Assembly: GCF_016820575.1 (NCBI RefSeq)
Contig: NZ_JAEMQH010000002.1
Location: 1,262,933-1,326,932, forward strand
Length of the DNA: 64,000 nucleotides
From: Marinobacter sediminum
GTDB taxonomy: Bacteria; Pseudomonadota; Gammaproteobacteria; Pseudomonadales; Oleiphilaceae
Reading direction: 5' to 3'
The position numbers and the translations under genes are program-made. A model generated the notes under the pieces. The model searched no databases, was not told where the DNA came from, and saw only the letters and a program-made list of their open reading frames with translations. Shown here piece after piece: positions 56,076-64,000 of this stretch (position 1 is the stretch's first letter; the number at the start of each line of letters is the position of its first letter).

Positions 56076-57326
56076 TTACCCGGCCGATATGCGCTGGGCC
56101 GCCTTGCGAACAAGCTCGACTTCCTCAGGCAACCTGAGCGCACATTCTGCGTGCTTCAATGCCAATCGGGCGTGACTGGAAGCCGTCGACTTGAACTGCC
56201 CGTTACCGAGGGAATGGAGTGAGGCCAAGGCGGTTTGCAGCCGGAGCATCACCTCAATGGTGCCCGCACCATCCTTGGCAATGGCATTGAACGCATCATC
56301 GAACATACCGTCCAAAGAGACCTCCGGCACCCAGACCCGATCCCGCTGCACCTCAGGCTCCTGCTCTTCAGTGGCACTCCATTTCGCAAAGATCCGAACG
56401 AACGAATCGATGATTTCCACGACCGAGCCCGGGTCGTTAATACCAGGCGATAACGCCCGGCTGGCGATCTCTGAGAGCACATTGAGGCCAAACCGGGGAT
56501 CCTCTTCAAAGGTCCGTTCGTTTCCTATCCGAAACGCCTGGGCGATGCCTCCGCCTTCAACGTCTTTACTGTCAGCGCCTCTGGTAACGTGGGCTAAGGG
56601 TTGCCCAGGGGTTATGAACGCGCCCGGCAACACAGCCACATAGACCTGGAGGTCATTCTTTTCGGCAAAAGCCTGCAACTCATCAACGTCTACACGCTGC
56701 ACATAGCCAACAGTGTCACCATACACTGGCTCACCCTGAACCGGACCGTCCAGTCGTCGCCCTCCAAGCGTGGGTAATCGGCGATTTCGTAACAGAGAAC
56801 AGCAAGCGACGGCCTCGACTTTGCCAATCGTAGTCCCAAGGCGACCTAGCCGGGCTATCCGGTCCACCCAGCGAACAAACCCAATAATGACAATCCCAAA
56901 CACCGTCACCGTAATTGCAAACAGCACAAACCGACCGGTTGATCCGTAATACCCATTCATAAGAGCAATCAGGCCAACAATACTGAAGATGAAAGCCCCT
57001 ACAAAAATGGAAAGCGCGTACTGAGAGACATCATCAGCAACCACCACGGGGAACGCCCGAGGCGTAGCCGAACCACTGGCGGATGCATAGGCGGAAAGCA
57101 TGGACCCAACTGCGAACACGGCAATCACCAGCATGCTTGCTGAAATGATGCTTAATAACGTTTCCAGGGAATCGGCACTGATGTCGGGTAAGCCACTTTC
57201 GGGGAAAGCGTTATCCGCTACCCGGGCCAAGAATGCGGCGGCAATGGAGAGCACACAGCTAAATAACGGTTTCACCCACAGCCGTTCACCAAGTCTACTC
57301 AGGAAGAACCTGATGCGATCTCTCAT
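56076..57326 (-). CDS. DUF2254 membrane protein
   Basis: A 416-residue protein with four predicted membrane segments (about 20-40, 57-85, 105-125 and 135-155) and a large soluble C-terminal domain. The family-defining stretch IASRALSPGINDPGSVVEIID is near 288-308. DUF2254 is a widespread family of unknown function. It is convergent with the rhombosortase gene, only nine bases apart. Assignment is by motif; no function is offered. Confidence 0.85.
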   Translation of the reverse strand: MRDRIRFFLSRLGERLWVKPLFSCVLSIAAAFLARVADNAFPESGLPDISADSLETLLSIISASMLVIAVFAVGSMLSAYASASGSATPRAFPVVVADDVSQYALSIFVGAFIFSIVGLIALMNGYYGSTGRFVLFAITVTVFGIVIIGFVRWVDRIARLGRLGTTIGKVEAVACCSLLRNRRLPTLGGRRLDGPVQGEPVYGDTVGYVQRVDVDELQAFAEKNDLQVYVAVLPGAFITPGQPLAHVTRGADSKDVEGGGIAQAFRIGNERTFEEDPRFGLNVLSEIASRALSPGINDPGSVVEIIDSFVRIFAKWSATEEQEPEVQRDRVWVPEVSLDGMFDDAFNAIAKDGAGTIEVMLRLQTALASLHSLGNGQFKSTASSHARLALKHAECALRLPEEVELVRKAAQRISAG

Positions 57327-57382
57327 CTTGCGATTCCTTGGCTCTGCAAGAGCTTCTGAGCCGCTGCTCTAGCTCGTTTTCG

Positions 57383-57541
57383 TCATTTCTTGGCGATGAT
57401 GTAAACCGCGTGAATGATTCCCGGCAAGTACCCGAAAAGGGTCAGCACAATATTAATCCAGAAATGCTTACCAATGCCGACTTGTAAAAACACGCCAAGC
57501 GGCGGTAGCAGAATGGCGATAACTATTCGAATAATGTCCAT
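57383..57541 (-). CDS. YqaE/Pmp3 family small membrane protein
   Basis: A 52-residue, very hydrophobic protein with two membrane segments: MDIIRIVIAILLPPLGVFLQ, then FWINIVLTLFGYLPGIIHAVY. The PPLGVFLQ and GYLPGIIHA motifs are diagnostic for the Pmp3/YqaE family, linked to stress tolerance and membrane potential in other organisms. It follows the DUF2254 gene's start by 56 bases on the same strand and may be cotranscribed with it. Confidence 0.9.
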   Translation of the reverse strand: MDIIRIVIAILLPPLGVFLQVGIGKHFWINIVLTLFGYLPGIIHAVYIIAKK

Positions 57542-57883
57542 ATTAGTCCTTCCTCATTTTGAATTTGGGCGGCTGAACTATGGCCGACAACAACCTCAAT
57601 GTCTTACCAACGCTTTTAAATAGTAGGTGCCATACTCCGATCGATCGAACCAAACTACCGGTGAATCGCGTATTCCGATGATCTTCCACACCATCAGCCA
57701 GGCCAGCTCCTTTACTGAGGCCATTCGGGCAAACATACACTGCGGAGGGTCTCTCTGGTATTACCCTGGCCCCGAATCCGTCAATTCCCGAACAGTACAG
57801 GTGAATACCATAAAGCTCCCAGAACCAATCCGATGACGGTTGCGAACTGAGACTGCAGAAGCGTTACCGGACGAAGCCGGACA
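57542..57883. other. Intergenic region without a recognisable gene
   Basis: About 340 bases between the Pmp3-like gene and the PaiB-like gene. Open frames on both strands are short (under 70 codons), lack ribosome sites and show no protein-like pattern. It holds the upstream region of the Pmp3-like gene. Nothing else convincing was seen. Confidence 0.55.
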
Positions 57884-58528
57884 TCACCCCTTGGTATCCG
57901 GCTCGCTGATCAAGTCAGCTATGGCTGCGGCGTGTGTAACGCCTTCGGCCTTGAGACCGGCTTTAACGCCCGCCCGGTTGGCCTCCGGCTGGTTTTGGCT
58001 AGCCTTTAGTTTCCCCGACAGTTCTTCAATGCGAATCTCAATGCCCACGATTCCTTGCATCAAGCGCTCCGTGTATTCCTCCGGCGCATCGTCCACGGAC
58101 CAGGGCTGGGCACGGTCGCGTTCGTGTCGGTCAGTGAGGTTATGGAGGTGCTCTTTGAGCCAGCTTGGGTCCTGCACTACCCGGGCTGCGCCCCTGGCAT
58201 GCACCGCGAGGTAATTCCAAGTTGGTACCACCCGGCCGGTCTCGGCCTTGGTGGCATACCAGGATGGAGAGACGTAGGCATCTGGCCCTTGGAAAATGGC
58301 CAACACAGAACCGCTCTTCTCTATACGCTGCCACGCCGGATTGGTTCGCGCCAAATGACACTGCAAAGTGCCGAGCGAATTGTCTGAGTCCACCTGGAAA
58401 TGGAATGGTACGTGATTCGCCTCGATGCCATCGTCGTCGGCAATCACAAACAGTCCGAAGCTGTAATCGCGGATATAGCGATGCAGCGTTTCTGTGTCAT
58501 CTTCCTTAAAGTGCTTGGGCACATACAT
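57884..58528 (-). CDS. PaiB-like FMN-binding protein / negative transcriptional regulator family
   Basis: A 214-residue protein of the PaiB/FMN-binding split-barrel family. The start MYVPKHFKEDDTETLHRYIRDYSFGLFV is typical. Other family blocks are EANHVPFHF, GPDAYVSPSWYATKAETGRVVPTWNY, the conserved VHARGAARVV, and the C-terminal GIEIRIEELSGKLKASQN. In Bacillus, PaiB affects sporulation and protease genes; in Gram-negative bacteria the role is uncertain and may be an oxidoreductase or heme/flavin function. The 66-bp gap upstream separates it from a glyoxalase-like gene on the same strand. Confidence 0.9.
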   Translation of the reverse strand: MYVPKHFKEDDTETLHRYIRDYSFGLFVIADDDGIEANHVPFHFQVDSDNSLGTLQCHLARTNPAWQRIEKSGSVLAIFQGPDAYVSPSWYATKAETGRVVPTWNYLAVHARGAARVVQDPSWLKEHLHNLTDRHERDRAQPWSVDDAPEEYTERLMQGIVGIEIRIEELSGKLKASQNQPEANRAGVKAGLKAEGVTHAAAIADLISEPDTKG

Positions 58529-58594
58529 TCTGAGGATGCCTTTCTACCGGGTTTTATTGGGTCGGCCTCAGCCTAACGAGGTTAAAACCAGAAC

Positions 58595-58999
58595 TCACGT
58601 CAGGTCCTGATAGGGATTGTACGCCACTTCCCAGTAGTGCCCTTCGGTATCCTGAAAATACCCGGAGTACCCTCCCCAGAACACCTCTTGCGCCGGCTTG
58701 ATCAGAGTGGCGCCTGCCTCAATCGCCTGCTGTAGCAAGGCATCCACCTCTGACTTGCTGGCCACATTATGGGCGAGGGTAATTCCGGAGAATGCAACCT
58801 CAACAGGAACCGGCAAGCCAATGTCCTTGGCCAACTCCTCGCGGGGATACAGAGCCAGCCAGGTTCCCTTCAGGCTGAAAAAAGAGACTCCACCACCGTC
58901 AAACTCATGCCTTGGCAGCCCGAGCCCCTCGCCGTAAAAACGGGTGGCCCGGTCCAGGTCGTCAACACCCAGTGTGACGAGGCTGATCTTTGGTTTCAT
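58595..58999 (-). CDS. VOC (glyoxalase/bleomycin resistance-like) family protein
   Basis: A 134-residue vicinal-oxygen-chelate fold protein. Paired beta-alpha-beta units are seen: ISLVTLGVDDLDRATRFYGEGLGLP, then WGGYSGYFQDTEGHYWEVAYNP at the end. The closing DTEGHYWEV matches the metal-ligand Glu position, although the full ligand set of glyoxalase I is not evident. Substrate and reaction are unknown. Confidence 0.88.
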   Translation of the reverse strand: MKPKISLVTLGVDDLDRATRFYGEGLGLPRHEFDGGGVSFFSLKGTWLALYPREELAKDIGLPVPVEVAFSGITLAHNVASKSEVDALLQQAIEAGATLIKPAQEVFWGGYSGYFQDTEGHYWEVAYNPYQDLT

Positions 59000-59172
59000 G
59001 CTTGCCGTCCTTGTGCGGATGTTCAGCCGCGGGGTTTAACTGGCATCGATACGTAGAGGTTTAAGCAACCTTCAAAGAGATAAGTTCACTCACCACTTCG
59101 GGCGCAAAGCAGACTTCACGGGGTCACAACTGCCACCCGCATAGGCAACCAACTCTTCAACAACCTGATCAA

Positions 59173-59622
59173 CTACTTAACCTCGCCGTTTTCAATGGGA
59201 ATGGCATCCAGCGGCGCCACAAAGCCAATATACAAAACACAGTCATCTCCTTTCTGGCAGTACGCTGAATGAGGCAGTTTCGCCGGACCATAGGCGTACT
59301 GCCCAACCTGTATCGTCTCTTTACTCTGATCGTCGTAGGTGACATCCAGAGTCCCAGACACCAGTACCATCCGCTCCTGGGAGGTGTGGAAGTGCCGTGG
59401 TATCTCAAAGTCACCGGGAACCTTAAAGTAGATGTCCAGGTTGTTTTCAGCCGGGTCCCCATTCAGAACCGCAATCTCACACCCCTTAGGAATGAAGTCA
59501 GGGCATGGCATCCACTGAAGATTCTCATCCTCATGCGAAATCACCAGTGCCTTCTCGGCCGCGATTGCGTAGCCGAAAAAGGATAACGAAATTAAAGCGA
59601 GAACTAACGAAGTAAGTTTCAT
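59173..59622 (-). CDS. Exported cupin-domain protein
   Basis: A 149-residue protein with a signal peptide (1-21, SFFGYAIA-AE). A single cupin barrel follows, with metal-ligand-type histidines in PRHFHTSQERMVLVSG and a second motif KLPHSAYC. Two cysteine pairs may form disulfides in the periplasm. The substrate is unknown. Another, truncated, cupin lies 145 bases upstream on the same strand, but the two are not close copies. Confidence 0.85.
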   Translation of the reverse strand: MKLTSLVLALISLSFFGYAIAAEKALVISHEDENLQWMPCPDFIPKGCEIAVLNGDPAENNLDIYFKVPGDFEIPRHFHTSQERMVLVSGTLDVTYDDQSKETIQVGQYAYGPAKLPHSAYCQKGDDCVLYIGFVAPLDAIPIENGEVK

Positions 59623-59767
59623 AGCCCGATCCCTCTTATGATTCTGTGTTCAACGTTGATTTTCCACAGATATCTCTACTCCATACCAAAGAACTGCCCC
59701 ACCCTCGTCAGCAAGCCTGAGCTGTCTGCGCGGGTGGTACAGTTGTCCTCCGTTGAGGGAGGAAAGG

Positions 59768-60022
59768 TCAGGCAGCAGGTGCCTGCCAAGGGACCGGAAG
59801 CGGCTCTCCATCGCCGGTCTTAACGCGCACCGGGGCCATGCCCAGGGCGGCAACCAACTTCATTTCCTCATCTGATGTGTTCACAATCTGGTGGACGGTG
59901 TCGGATTCGAGAACCAGGGTCGAGTCAGGGCCAAAGCTAAAGGTTTCGCCTCCAACCGTGCAGGTTCCGGAGCCGGAGAGGACAAGAATGACCTCCTCAC
60001 ACTCGTGACGATACGCCGCCAC
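59768..60022 (-). pseudogene. Cupin-domain gene, probably truncated at the 5' end
   Basis: A possible 84-residue product, beginning at GTG, contains the middle and end of a cupin domain: AYRHECEEVILVLSGSG, the second motif with SDTVHQIVNTS, and a well-preserved C-terminal tail (MAPVRVKTGDGEPLPVPWQ). The usual N-terminal strand region with the first histidines of the motif is missing. The frame continues only 11 codons upstream to a TAG at 60053-60055, and there is no ATG or ribosome site. It reads as a 5'-deleted remnant, although a short single-domain cupin using the GTG cannot be excluded. Confidence 0.6.
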
Positions 60023-60117
60023 TCTGATTAAATATTGATCAAAATGCCCGAGCTAGCAAGGCAGGCCAGTAAAGCAAAAGTACTTATCCGGGCGGTTTAG
60101 TACATTGAAAACGCCGA

Positions 60118-60861
60118 TCACACGGCTGCCTGAGGCGAAAACCGACGGTCCCAGATCCGCTCCAGTGCTTCAAACAAGCTGTCAGTGGTGAGCGCGAGTA
60201 GCCCAATCAGAATTGCCCCCTGCAACACGTAGGCTGTGTTGCCATTCACCAGACCGGCAATGACGGGATCGCCCAAGTTGCGCGCGCCTATAGTGGAGCC
60301 GATAGCCGCAGTGGCGATGTTAATGGTGACTGACGTCCGAATGCCGGCCAGGATCACCCTCCCCGCCAAAGGCAGTTCTGCCCGGAACAGTATCTGCCCC
60401 GGTGACATGCCCATACCTCTTGCCGCTTCCCGCACGGTGGGATCAACGCCTTCCAGGCCCGCCAGGGTATTGCGCAAGATCGGCAGCAAGCCATACAGGA
60501 TCAAGGCAATCAGGATTGGCGCTTCGCCGAAACCAAGAACCGGCACCGCCAGCGCCAAGACAGCCACCGGAGGGAAGGTCTGCCCAATGGAGGCCACCTG
60601 ACTAACCAGGGGCAGGAAATCTCGGCCCGACGGGCGGGTGGCAAAAATACCGCCGGTAACCGCCATGAAGGTGCCGACCGCTGCAGACACAACCACCAAC
60701 AGCAGGTGATTCTGCAGCAGAAACAAGAAGCTCTCACGGTCGTAAATCACCGTTTGTTTGTCTGGCTGCAGCCACTGAAACAACGGTTCCAAGACAGGCA
60801 TCCCTACGCTCAGCCCGTACAGAAGAGCCGCCAGTAATACAGGAGGTAGCCAGATGCGCAT
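60118..60861 (-). CDS. yehW: Compatible-solute-type ABC importer permease (YehW-like)
   Basis: A 247-residue inner-membrane permease of the OpuC/YehW (proline/glycine betaine/choline) family. The EAA-type coupling loop contains REAARGMGMSPGQILFRAELPLA, and several hydrophobic segments span about 45-220. It overlaps the ATPase gene (ATGA). The four genes in order binding protein, long permease, ATPase, short permease match yehZYXW of E. coli, an osmotic/stationary-phase-linked low-affinity system. Ligand inferred, not read from sequence. Confidence 0.9.
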   Translation of the reverse strand: MRIWLPPVLLAALLYGLSVGMPVLEPLFQWLQPDKQTVIYDRESFLFLLQNHLLLVVVSAAVGTFMAVTGGIFATRPSGRDFLPLVSQVASIGQTFPPVAVLALAVPVLGFGEAPILIALILYGLLPILRNTLAGLEGVDPTVREAARGMGMSPGQILFRAELPLAGRVILAGIRTSVTINIATAAIGSTIGARNLGDPVIAGLVNGNTAYVLQGAILIGLLALTTDSLFEALERIWDRRFSPQAAV

Positions 60862-61808
60862 CAGGCGCCTTCCTGAATAATGCGTTCGCGGGTGATGACA
60901 CCGGTTTCCTGTCCGCGTGCGTTGAACACCGCAACCTCACCCAGATCTTTCCAGAGCATGACTGATAGCGCCAATCGCACGCTGTCCTCTTCCCTGATCG
61001 CGCCCTCCCCGGCGACCGATTGCCTTGGTTCAGCATGGGGCGACATCAGGTCCCGCACCGGCCGCAAGCTCATCAGTTTCAGGCCGCGATCCTGCTTGCC
61101 CACGAGGTTTTCAACAAAGTCTGAGGCGGGATGCCGGAGAATATTTTCAGGCGTATCGTGCTGAATGATGCGGCCCTGGTCCATCACCGCAATCCGAGTG
61201 GCCAGCTTCAGGGCTTCATCGATATCGTGGGTCACGAACACGGTGGTTTTACGCACCTGCCTCTGAATTCTCAGCATCTCCATCTGCAGGTTCTCCCTGG
61301 TAATCGCATCCAGCGCGCCAAAGGGTTCATCCATCAGCAAAATGTTGGGGTCTGCCGCCAGCGCCCTGGCCACACCTACCCGCTGCGCCTGACCACCGGA
61401 GAGTTGCTGGGGGTATTTGCTGGCGTGAGTGGCCGGGTCAAGGTCCAGGAGGGTCATCAGCTCTTCAACACGCGCGTCGATTCGCTCTTTTGGCCACTTC
61501 AACAGATGAGGCACCATGGCGATGTTGCGAGCCACAGTCCAATGGGGAAACAGCCCGGTACCCTGAATCACATAGCCCATGTTGAGGCGCAGTTGCTCCG
61601 GATTCATGGCGTTCACGTCCTCACCATCCACCAGAATCTCTCCGGCACTGTGAGGCAACAGGCGATTGATCATGCGCAGCGTGGTCGATTTACCACAACC
61701 GGAACTGCCCACCAGCACACAGACCTCGCCGGTCTCGATGGTCAAGTTGATGTTGTCCACCGCGACCGTATTGCCGAAGCGCCGGGTGACATTTTTCAGT
61801 TCGATCAT
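60861..61808 (-). CDS. yehX: Compatible-solute-type ABC importer ATPase (YehX/OpuCA-like)
   Basis: A 315-residue ATPase with Walker A GSSGCGKSTTLRM, signature LSGGQAQRVGVARA, Walker B ILLMDEPFGALDAIT, and the switch region FVTHDIDEALKLATR. The C-terminal 80 residues (from about 235, RPVRDLMSPHAE) form a CBS-like regulatory tail as in OpuCA-type subunits; it could sense ionic strength or nucleotides. It lies between the two permease genes and overlaps the short permease by four bases. Confidence 0.92.
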   Translation of the reverse strand: MIELKNVTRRFGNTVAVDNINLTIETGEVCVLVGSSGCGKSTTLRMINRLLPHSAGEILVDGEDVNAMNPEQLRLNMGYVIQGTGLFPHWTVARNIAMVPHLLKWPKERIDARVEELMTLLDLDPATHASKYPQQLSGGQAQRVGVARALAADPNILLMDEPFGALDAITRENLQMEMLRIQRQVRKTTVFVTHDIDEALKLATRIAVMDQGRIIQHDTPENILRHPASDFVENLVGKQDRGLKLMSLRPVRDLMSPHAEPRQSVAGEGAIREEDSVRLALSVMLWKDLGEVAVFNARGQETGVITRERIIQEGA

Positions 61809-61829
61809 CCAGGCAATTCCTTTCTCATA

Positions 61830-63017
61830 TCAGGTTGTCGCCGGCGTCGGCTTGAGACTGTCACCGACCATCGTGAACAAAGCATCCGCCAGCAGCGCAA
61901 GCGCGATGGTGGGTAAGGCACCCAGCAACACCAAGTCCATTGCCGCCTGCCCCAGCCCCTGAAAGATAAAGGCTCCGAAGCCGCCAGCGCCGATCAAGGC
62001 CGCCACCGCTGTCAGACCGATGGCCTGAATAGTGGTAATGCGCACACCCTCGATGATTACCGGCAGTGCCAAGGGTAATTTCAGCTTGAAGAACAGCTGC
62101 CGCTCGGTCATGCCCATCCCCCGGCCAGCATCGGCCAGGTTCTCCGGAACCTCCGTGATCGCGACGAAGGTATTTCGCACCATGGGCAGCAGGCTGTAAG
62201 CGATGAGCGCCAGCAGAGCCGGCGCCCAGCCAATACCCCGAATGCCGAGCGACTGCAAAGCCGGGAACGCCGACGACAGCGCCCCGAGAGGTGCGATCAA
62301 AAGGCCAAACACTGCAAGACTGGGGATGGTTTGTAGAAAACTCACGGCGCCAAGAACTGGCCTCTGCCAGGCCGGGCTGCGAATCATTTTCAGCGCCAGC
62401 ACAAAGGCGAGGCCAGCACTGAACGTCACGGCACCAAAGGCCAGCGCCAGATGCGTCCACAGCGCCTGCTCGAATTCATCAGGCCGGGCATTGAATTCCC
62501 GCACCAGCGAAAGGCTCGCCAGGCCCTCGCCTCGCAATAACATCAGCCAGCTACCCACAATCACCACCAACAGCACGAGCTGCAGCCCTCGCCCGGCCCG
62601 AAGCCGTCCAACGATCTCAATCAGCATCAATGACAACAGGAACAGCAAGCTCCAGAAACCCGCACCAATGGTCGAGCGCGCATAGGGCGATGCCTCTGGC
62701 AGATGGCGACCGGCAAAAACATCAAGCAAAAGAGGCAGGGCGGCCAACGAGAAACCAACGAGGCCAAGAAGCAGTGGGTATCGCAGTCGCAAAGGAAAAA
62801 GGGAAAGCAAAATGGACGCAGCCAGCGTCAGGGTGACCATCCCTGCCCCCAGCCATCCAACGGCTGACAGCAGGCCATGGCCAGTGCCGGGGACAATACG
62901 GTTAGGTTGTATGGCGCCAAGATCCAGAAGCCAGACCAGCACGAGGGCGAGCACACCCAAGGCTGGAATGACCCTATTCGGCACCATCACGTTGGAAGCA
63001 GGTTTGGTAACAAGCAA
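61830..63017 (-). CDS. yehY: Compatible-solute-type ABC importer permease, long subunit (YehY-like)
   Basis: A 395-residue permease with a long N-terminal membrane region (several segments at about 15-145) not present in the short subunit, then an OpuC-type permease domain (about 190-390) with the coupling loop NLADAGRGMGMTERQLFFKLKLPLA. The length matches YehY (about 385) rather than a standard OpuCB. The start is TTG at 63017, with AGGA seven bases upstream; the first ATG in frame (62987) lacks a ribosome site. It starts three bases after the binding-protein stop. Confidence 0.9.
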   Translation of the reverse strand: MLVTKPASNVMVPNRVIPALGVLALVLVWLLDLGAIQPNRIVPGTGHGLLSAVGWLGAGMVTLTLAASILLSLFPLRLRYPLLLGLVGFSLAALPLLLDVFAGRHLPEASPYARSTIGAGFWSLLFLLSLMLIEIVGRLRAGRGLQLVLLVVIVGSWLMLLRGEGLASLSLVREFNARPDEFEQALWTHLALAFGAVTFSAGLAFVLALKMIRSPAWQRPVLGAVSFLQTIPSLAVFGLLIAPLGALSSAFPALQSLGIRGIGWAPALLALIAYSLLPMVRNTFVAITEVPENLADAGRGMGMTERQLFFKLKLPLALPVIIEGVRITTIQAIGLTAVAALIGAGGFGAFIFQGLGQAAMDLVLLGALPTIALALLADALFTMVGDSLKPTPATT

Positions 63018-63020
63018 ACC

Positions 63021-63965
63021 TCAGTCCTGGCCCAGGGATTCCAGGTAGTCCCGTGCCACTTGCTCGGCCAGCACACCGTTTACCGCAACCAAGCCGTTCA
63101 GGCGTTGAAGGGTTTCCAGATCCAGTGATTCAAAGAGGGGTTCAAGAACCTCACGGATCTTCGGATAGGCCTCCAGAACCTCGGCACGCACAATGGGCGC
63201 AGGCTGGTACACCGGCTGAACGCCAAGAGTGTCTTCCATCACCTTCAGGTCAAGCGCGTTGAGGCCGCCGTCGGTGCCGTAGGTCATAGCGCCATTAACG
63301 TCGTTGTTGTTCAACGCTGCAGCCCGGAGTGTCGCGGCGGTGTTGCCACCTGAGAGGACCAGAAGTTGGTCGGAATTCAGCGCAAAGCCGTAGGCCTTCT
63401 GGAACGCCGGCAACGCACTGGCGGATTCAACAAACTCGGCACTGGCCGCAAACTTGAAGTCGCCACCGTTGTTGATGTAACAGGCGAGATCCTCAAGCGT
63501 CTCCAGGTTGTTCGCTCGCGCCAGGTCCCCACGCACACTCATGGCCCAGGTATTGTTGGCTCTGGCCGGTTTAAGCCAGACGATGTTGTGCGCCTCTTTA
63601 TCCAGGCTGGCCGCATGCTCGTAGGCCTTATCGGCATCCTTCCAGATATCCCGATCCGCCTGATCATGAAAGAAAGCGGCGTTGCCGGTGTACTCCGGGT
63701 AGAGGTCTATTTCACCCGCCTTGATGGCATTGCGAACAATGTTGGTTGCCCCCAGCTGGATCCGGTTCTGCACCGGAATGCCGGCTTTTTCCAGGGACTG
63801 CAGCACCATCTGGCCCAGCACGGCGCCCTCGGTATCGATCTTGGACGATACAACCACCGACTCAGCAGCCATTGTTGACCCGGCGAATAACAGAAGGGTT
63901 AAAGCCGCAGCGCGGCGAATGCGGGAAATTGGGGACACGGCCATTCCTCTTGGTCGTTGGTTCAT
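63021..63965 (-). CDS. osmF: Compatible-solute-type ABC binding protein (OsmF/YehZ-like)
   Basis: A 314-residue periplasmic binding protein of the OpuAC/OsmF family. The signal peptide (1-33) ends GSTMA-AE. The mature part begins VVVSSKIDTEGAVLGQMVL and contains EIDLYPEYTGNAAFF, a typical family block, and VYQPAPIVRAEVL near the end. It heads the four-gene operon yehZ-yehY-yehX-yehW. The ATG at 63965 has AGAGGA ten bases upstream; an ATG at 63944 is also in frame. The 35 bases to the window edge hold only its leader. Confidence 0.92.
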   Translation of the reverse strand: MNQRPRGMAVSPISRIRRAAALTLLLFAGSTMAAESVVVSSKIDTEGAVLGQMVLQSLEKAGIPVQNRIQLGATNIVRNAIKAGEIDLYPEYTGNAAFFHDQADRDIWKDADKAYEHAASLDKEAHNIVWLKPARANNTWAMSVRGDLARANNLETLEDLACYINNGGDFKFAASAEFVESASALPAFQKAYGFALNSDQLLVLSGGNTAATLRAAALNNNDVNGAMTYGTDGGLNALDLKVMEDTLGVQPVYQPAPIVRAEVLEAYPKIREVLEPLFESLDLETLQRLNGLVAVNGVLAEQVARDYLESLGQD

Positions 63966-64000
63966 TAGGGGGACGTCCTCTTGTCCATCTCCTTTCGATA

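Noticed and set aside
57627..57836. A 69-codon open frame upstream of the Pmp3-like gene
   Set aside because: No ribosome site and no recognisable pattern; treated as intergenic.

Overview
The window looks like a chromosomal segment of a marine gammaproteobacterium, most likely Marinobacter or a close relative. This is an inference from gene content and gene order, not from a marker gene. Supporting signs are the Pseudomonas-type block gyrA-serC-pheA-hisC-tyrA/aroA-cmk-rpsA-ihfB-lapA-lapB-pyrF, the rlmKL / rmf / pyrD arrangement, a fused OsmC-YcaO protein, and evenly GC-rich coding sequence. I see no insertion sequence, prophage, CRISPR array or rRNA operon. Most of the window is core genome.

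Layout. 1-12.6 kb: end of a DUF599 membrane protein, a lipoprotein M48 protease with TPR repeats, an SCP2-like protein coupled to an iron-type alcohol dehydrogenase, a solute-binding protein, the divergent ybbP-ybbA / tesA locus, a YheT-type hydrolase, tRNA-Asn, an M18 aminopeptidase and a small outer-membrane barrel. 12.5-25 kb: rlmKL, rmf, pyrD, a cation diffusion facilitator, a RimK-type ATP-grasp ligase divergent from a GNAT-peptidase C39 fusion, uvrB, an aspartate aminotransferase, a second identical tRNA-Asn, and a 0.58-kb gene-free stretch with two inverted copies of an unusual repeat. 25-39.6 kb: the minus-strand amino-acid / nucleotide / translation supraoperon, from purU and gyrA down to pyrF. 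39.7-47.6 kb: gamma-glutamyltransferase, a YkoF-like small protein coupled to a second-type FtsH protease, a YghU-type glutathione transferase, a DUF4398 lipoprotein with an OmpA-type lipoprotein, DUF4239 and DUF2845 proteins. 47.6-53.6 kb: heme oxygenase plus bacteriophytochrome-GGDEF-EAL, then OsmC-YcaO. 53.8-56.1 kb: two related exported proteins with YadA-type neck motifs, one carrying a GlyGly-CTERM tail, next to a divergent rhombosortase. 56-64 kb: DUF2254, Pmp3, PaiB-like, glyoxalase-like and cupin genes, a truncated cupin, and a complete yehZYXW (osmF) type ABC importer.

How genes work together. Heme oxygenase makes the biliverdin that the adjacent phytochrome needs, so the pair forms a red/far-red sensor acting on cyclic di-GMP. 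The rhombosortase is probably the processing enzyme for the neighbouring GlyGly-CTERM protein, forming a small surface-display locus. The RimK-like ligase and GNAT-C39 protein look like a peptide or protein modification pair. The four-gene ABC set is a compatible-solute-type importer.

The least explained structures are: the repeat pair at 24572-24680 and 24878-24985, where a 54-nt core is conserved (53/54) while the flanking arms differ completely yet stay self-complementary; the mini-adhesin / rhombosortase locus at 53796-56066; and the RimK / GNAT-C39 pair. All family assignments come from reading the sequence without database searches.
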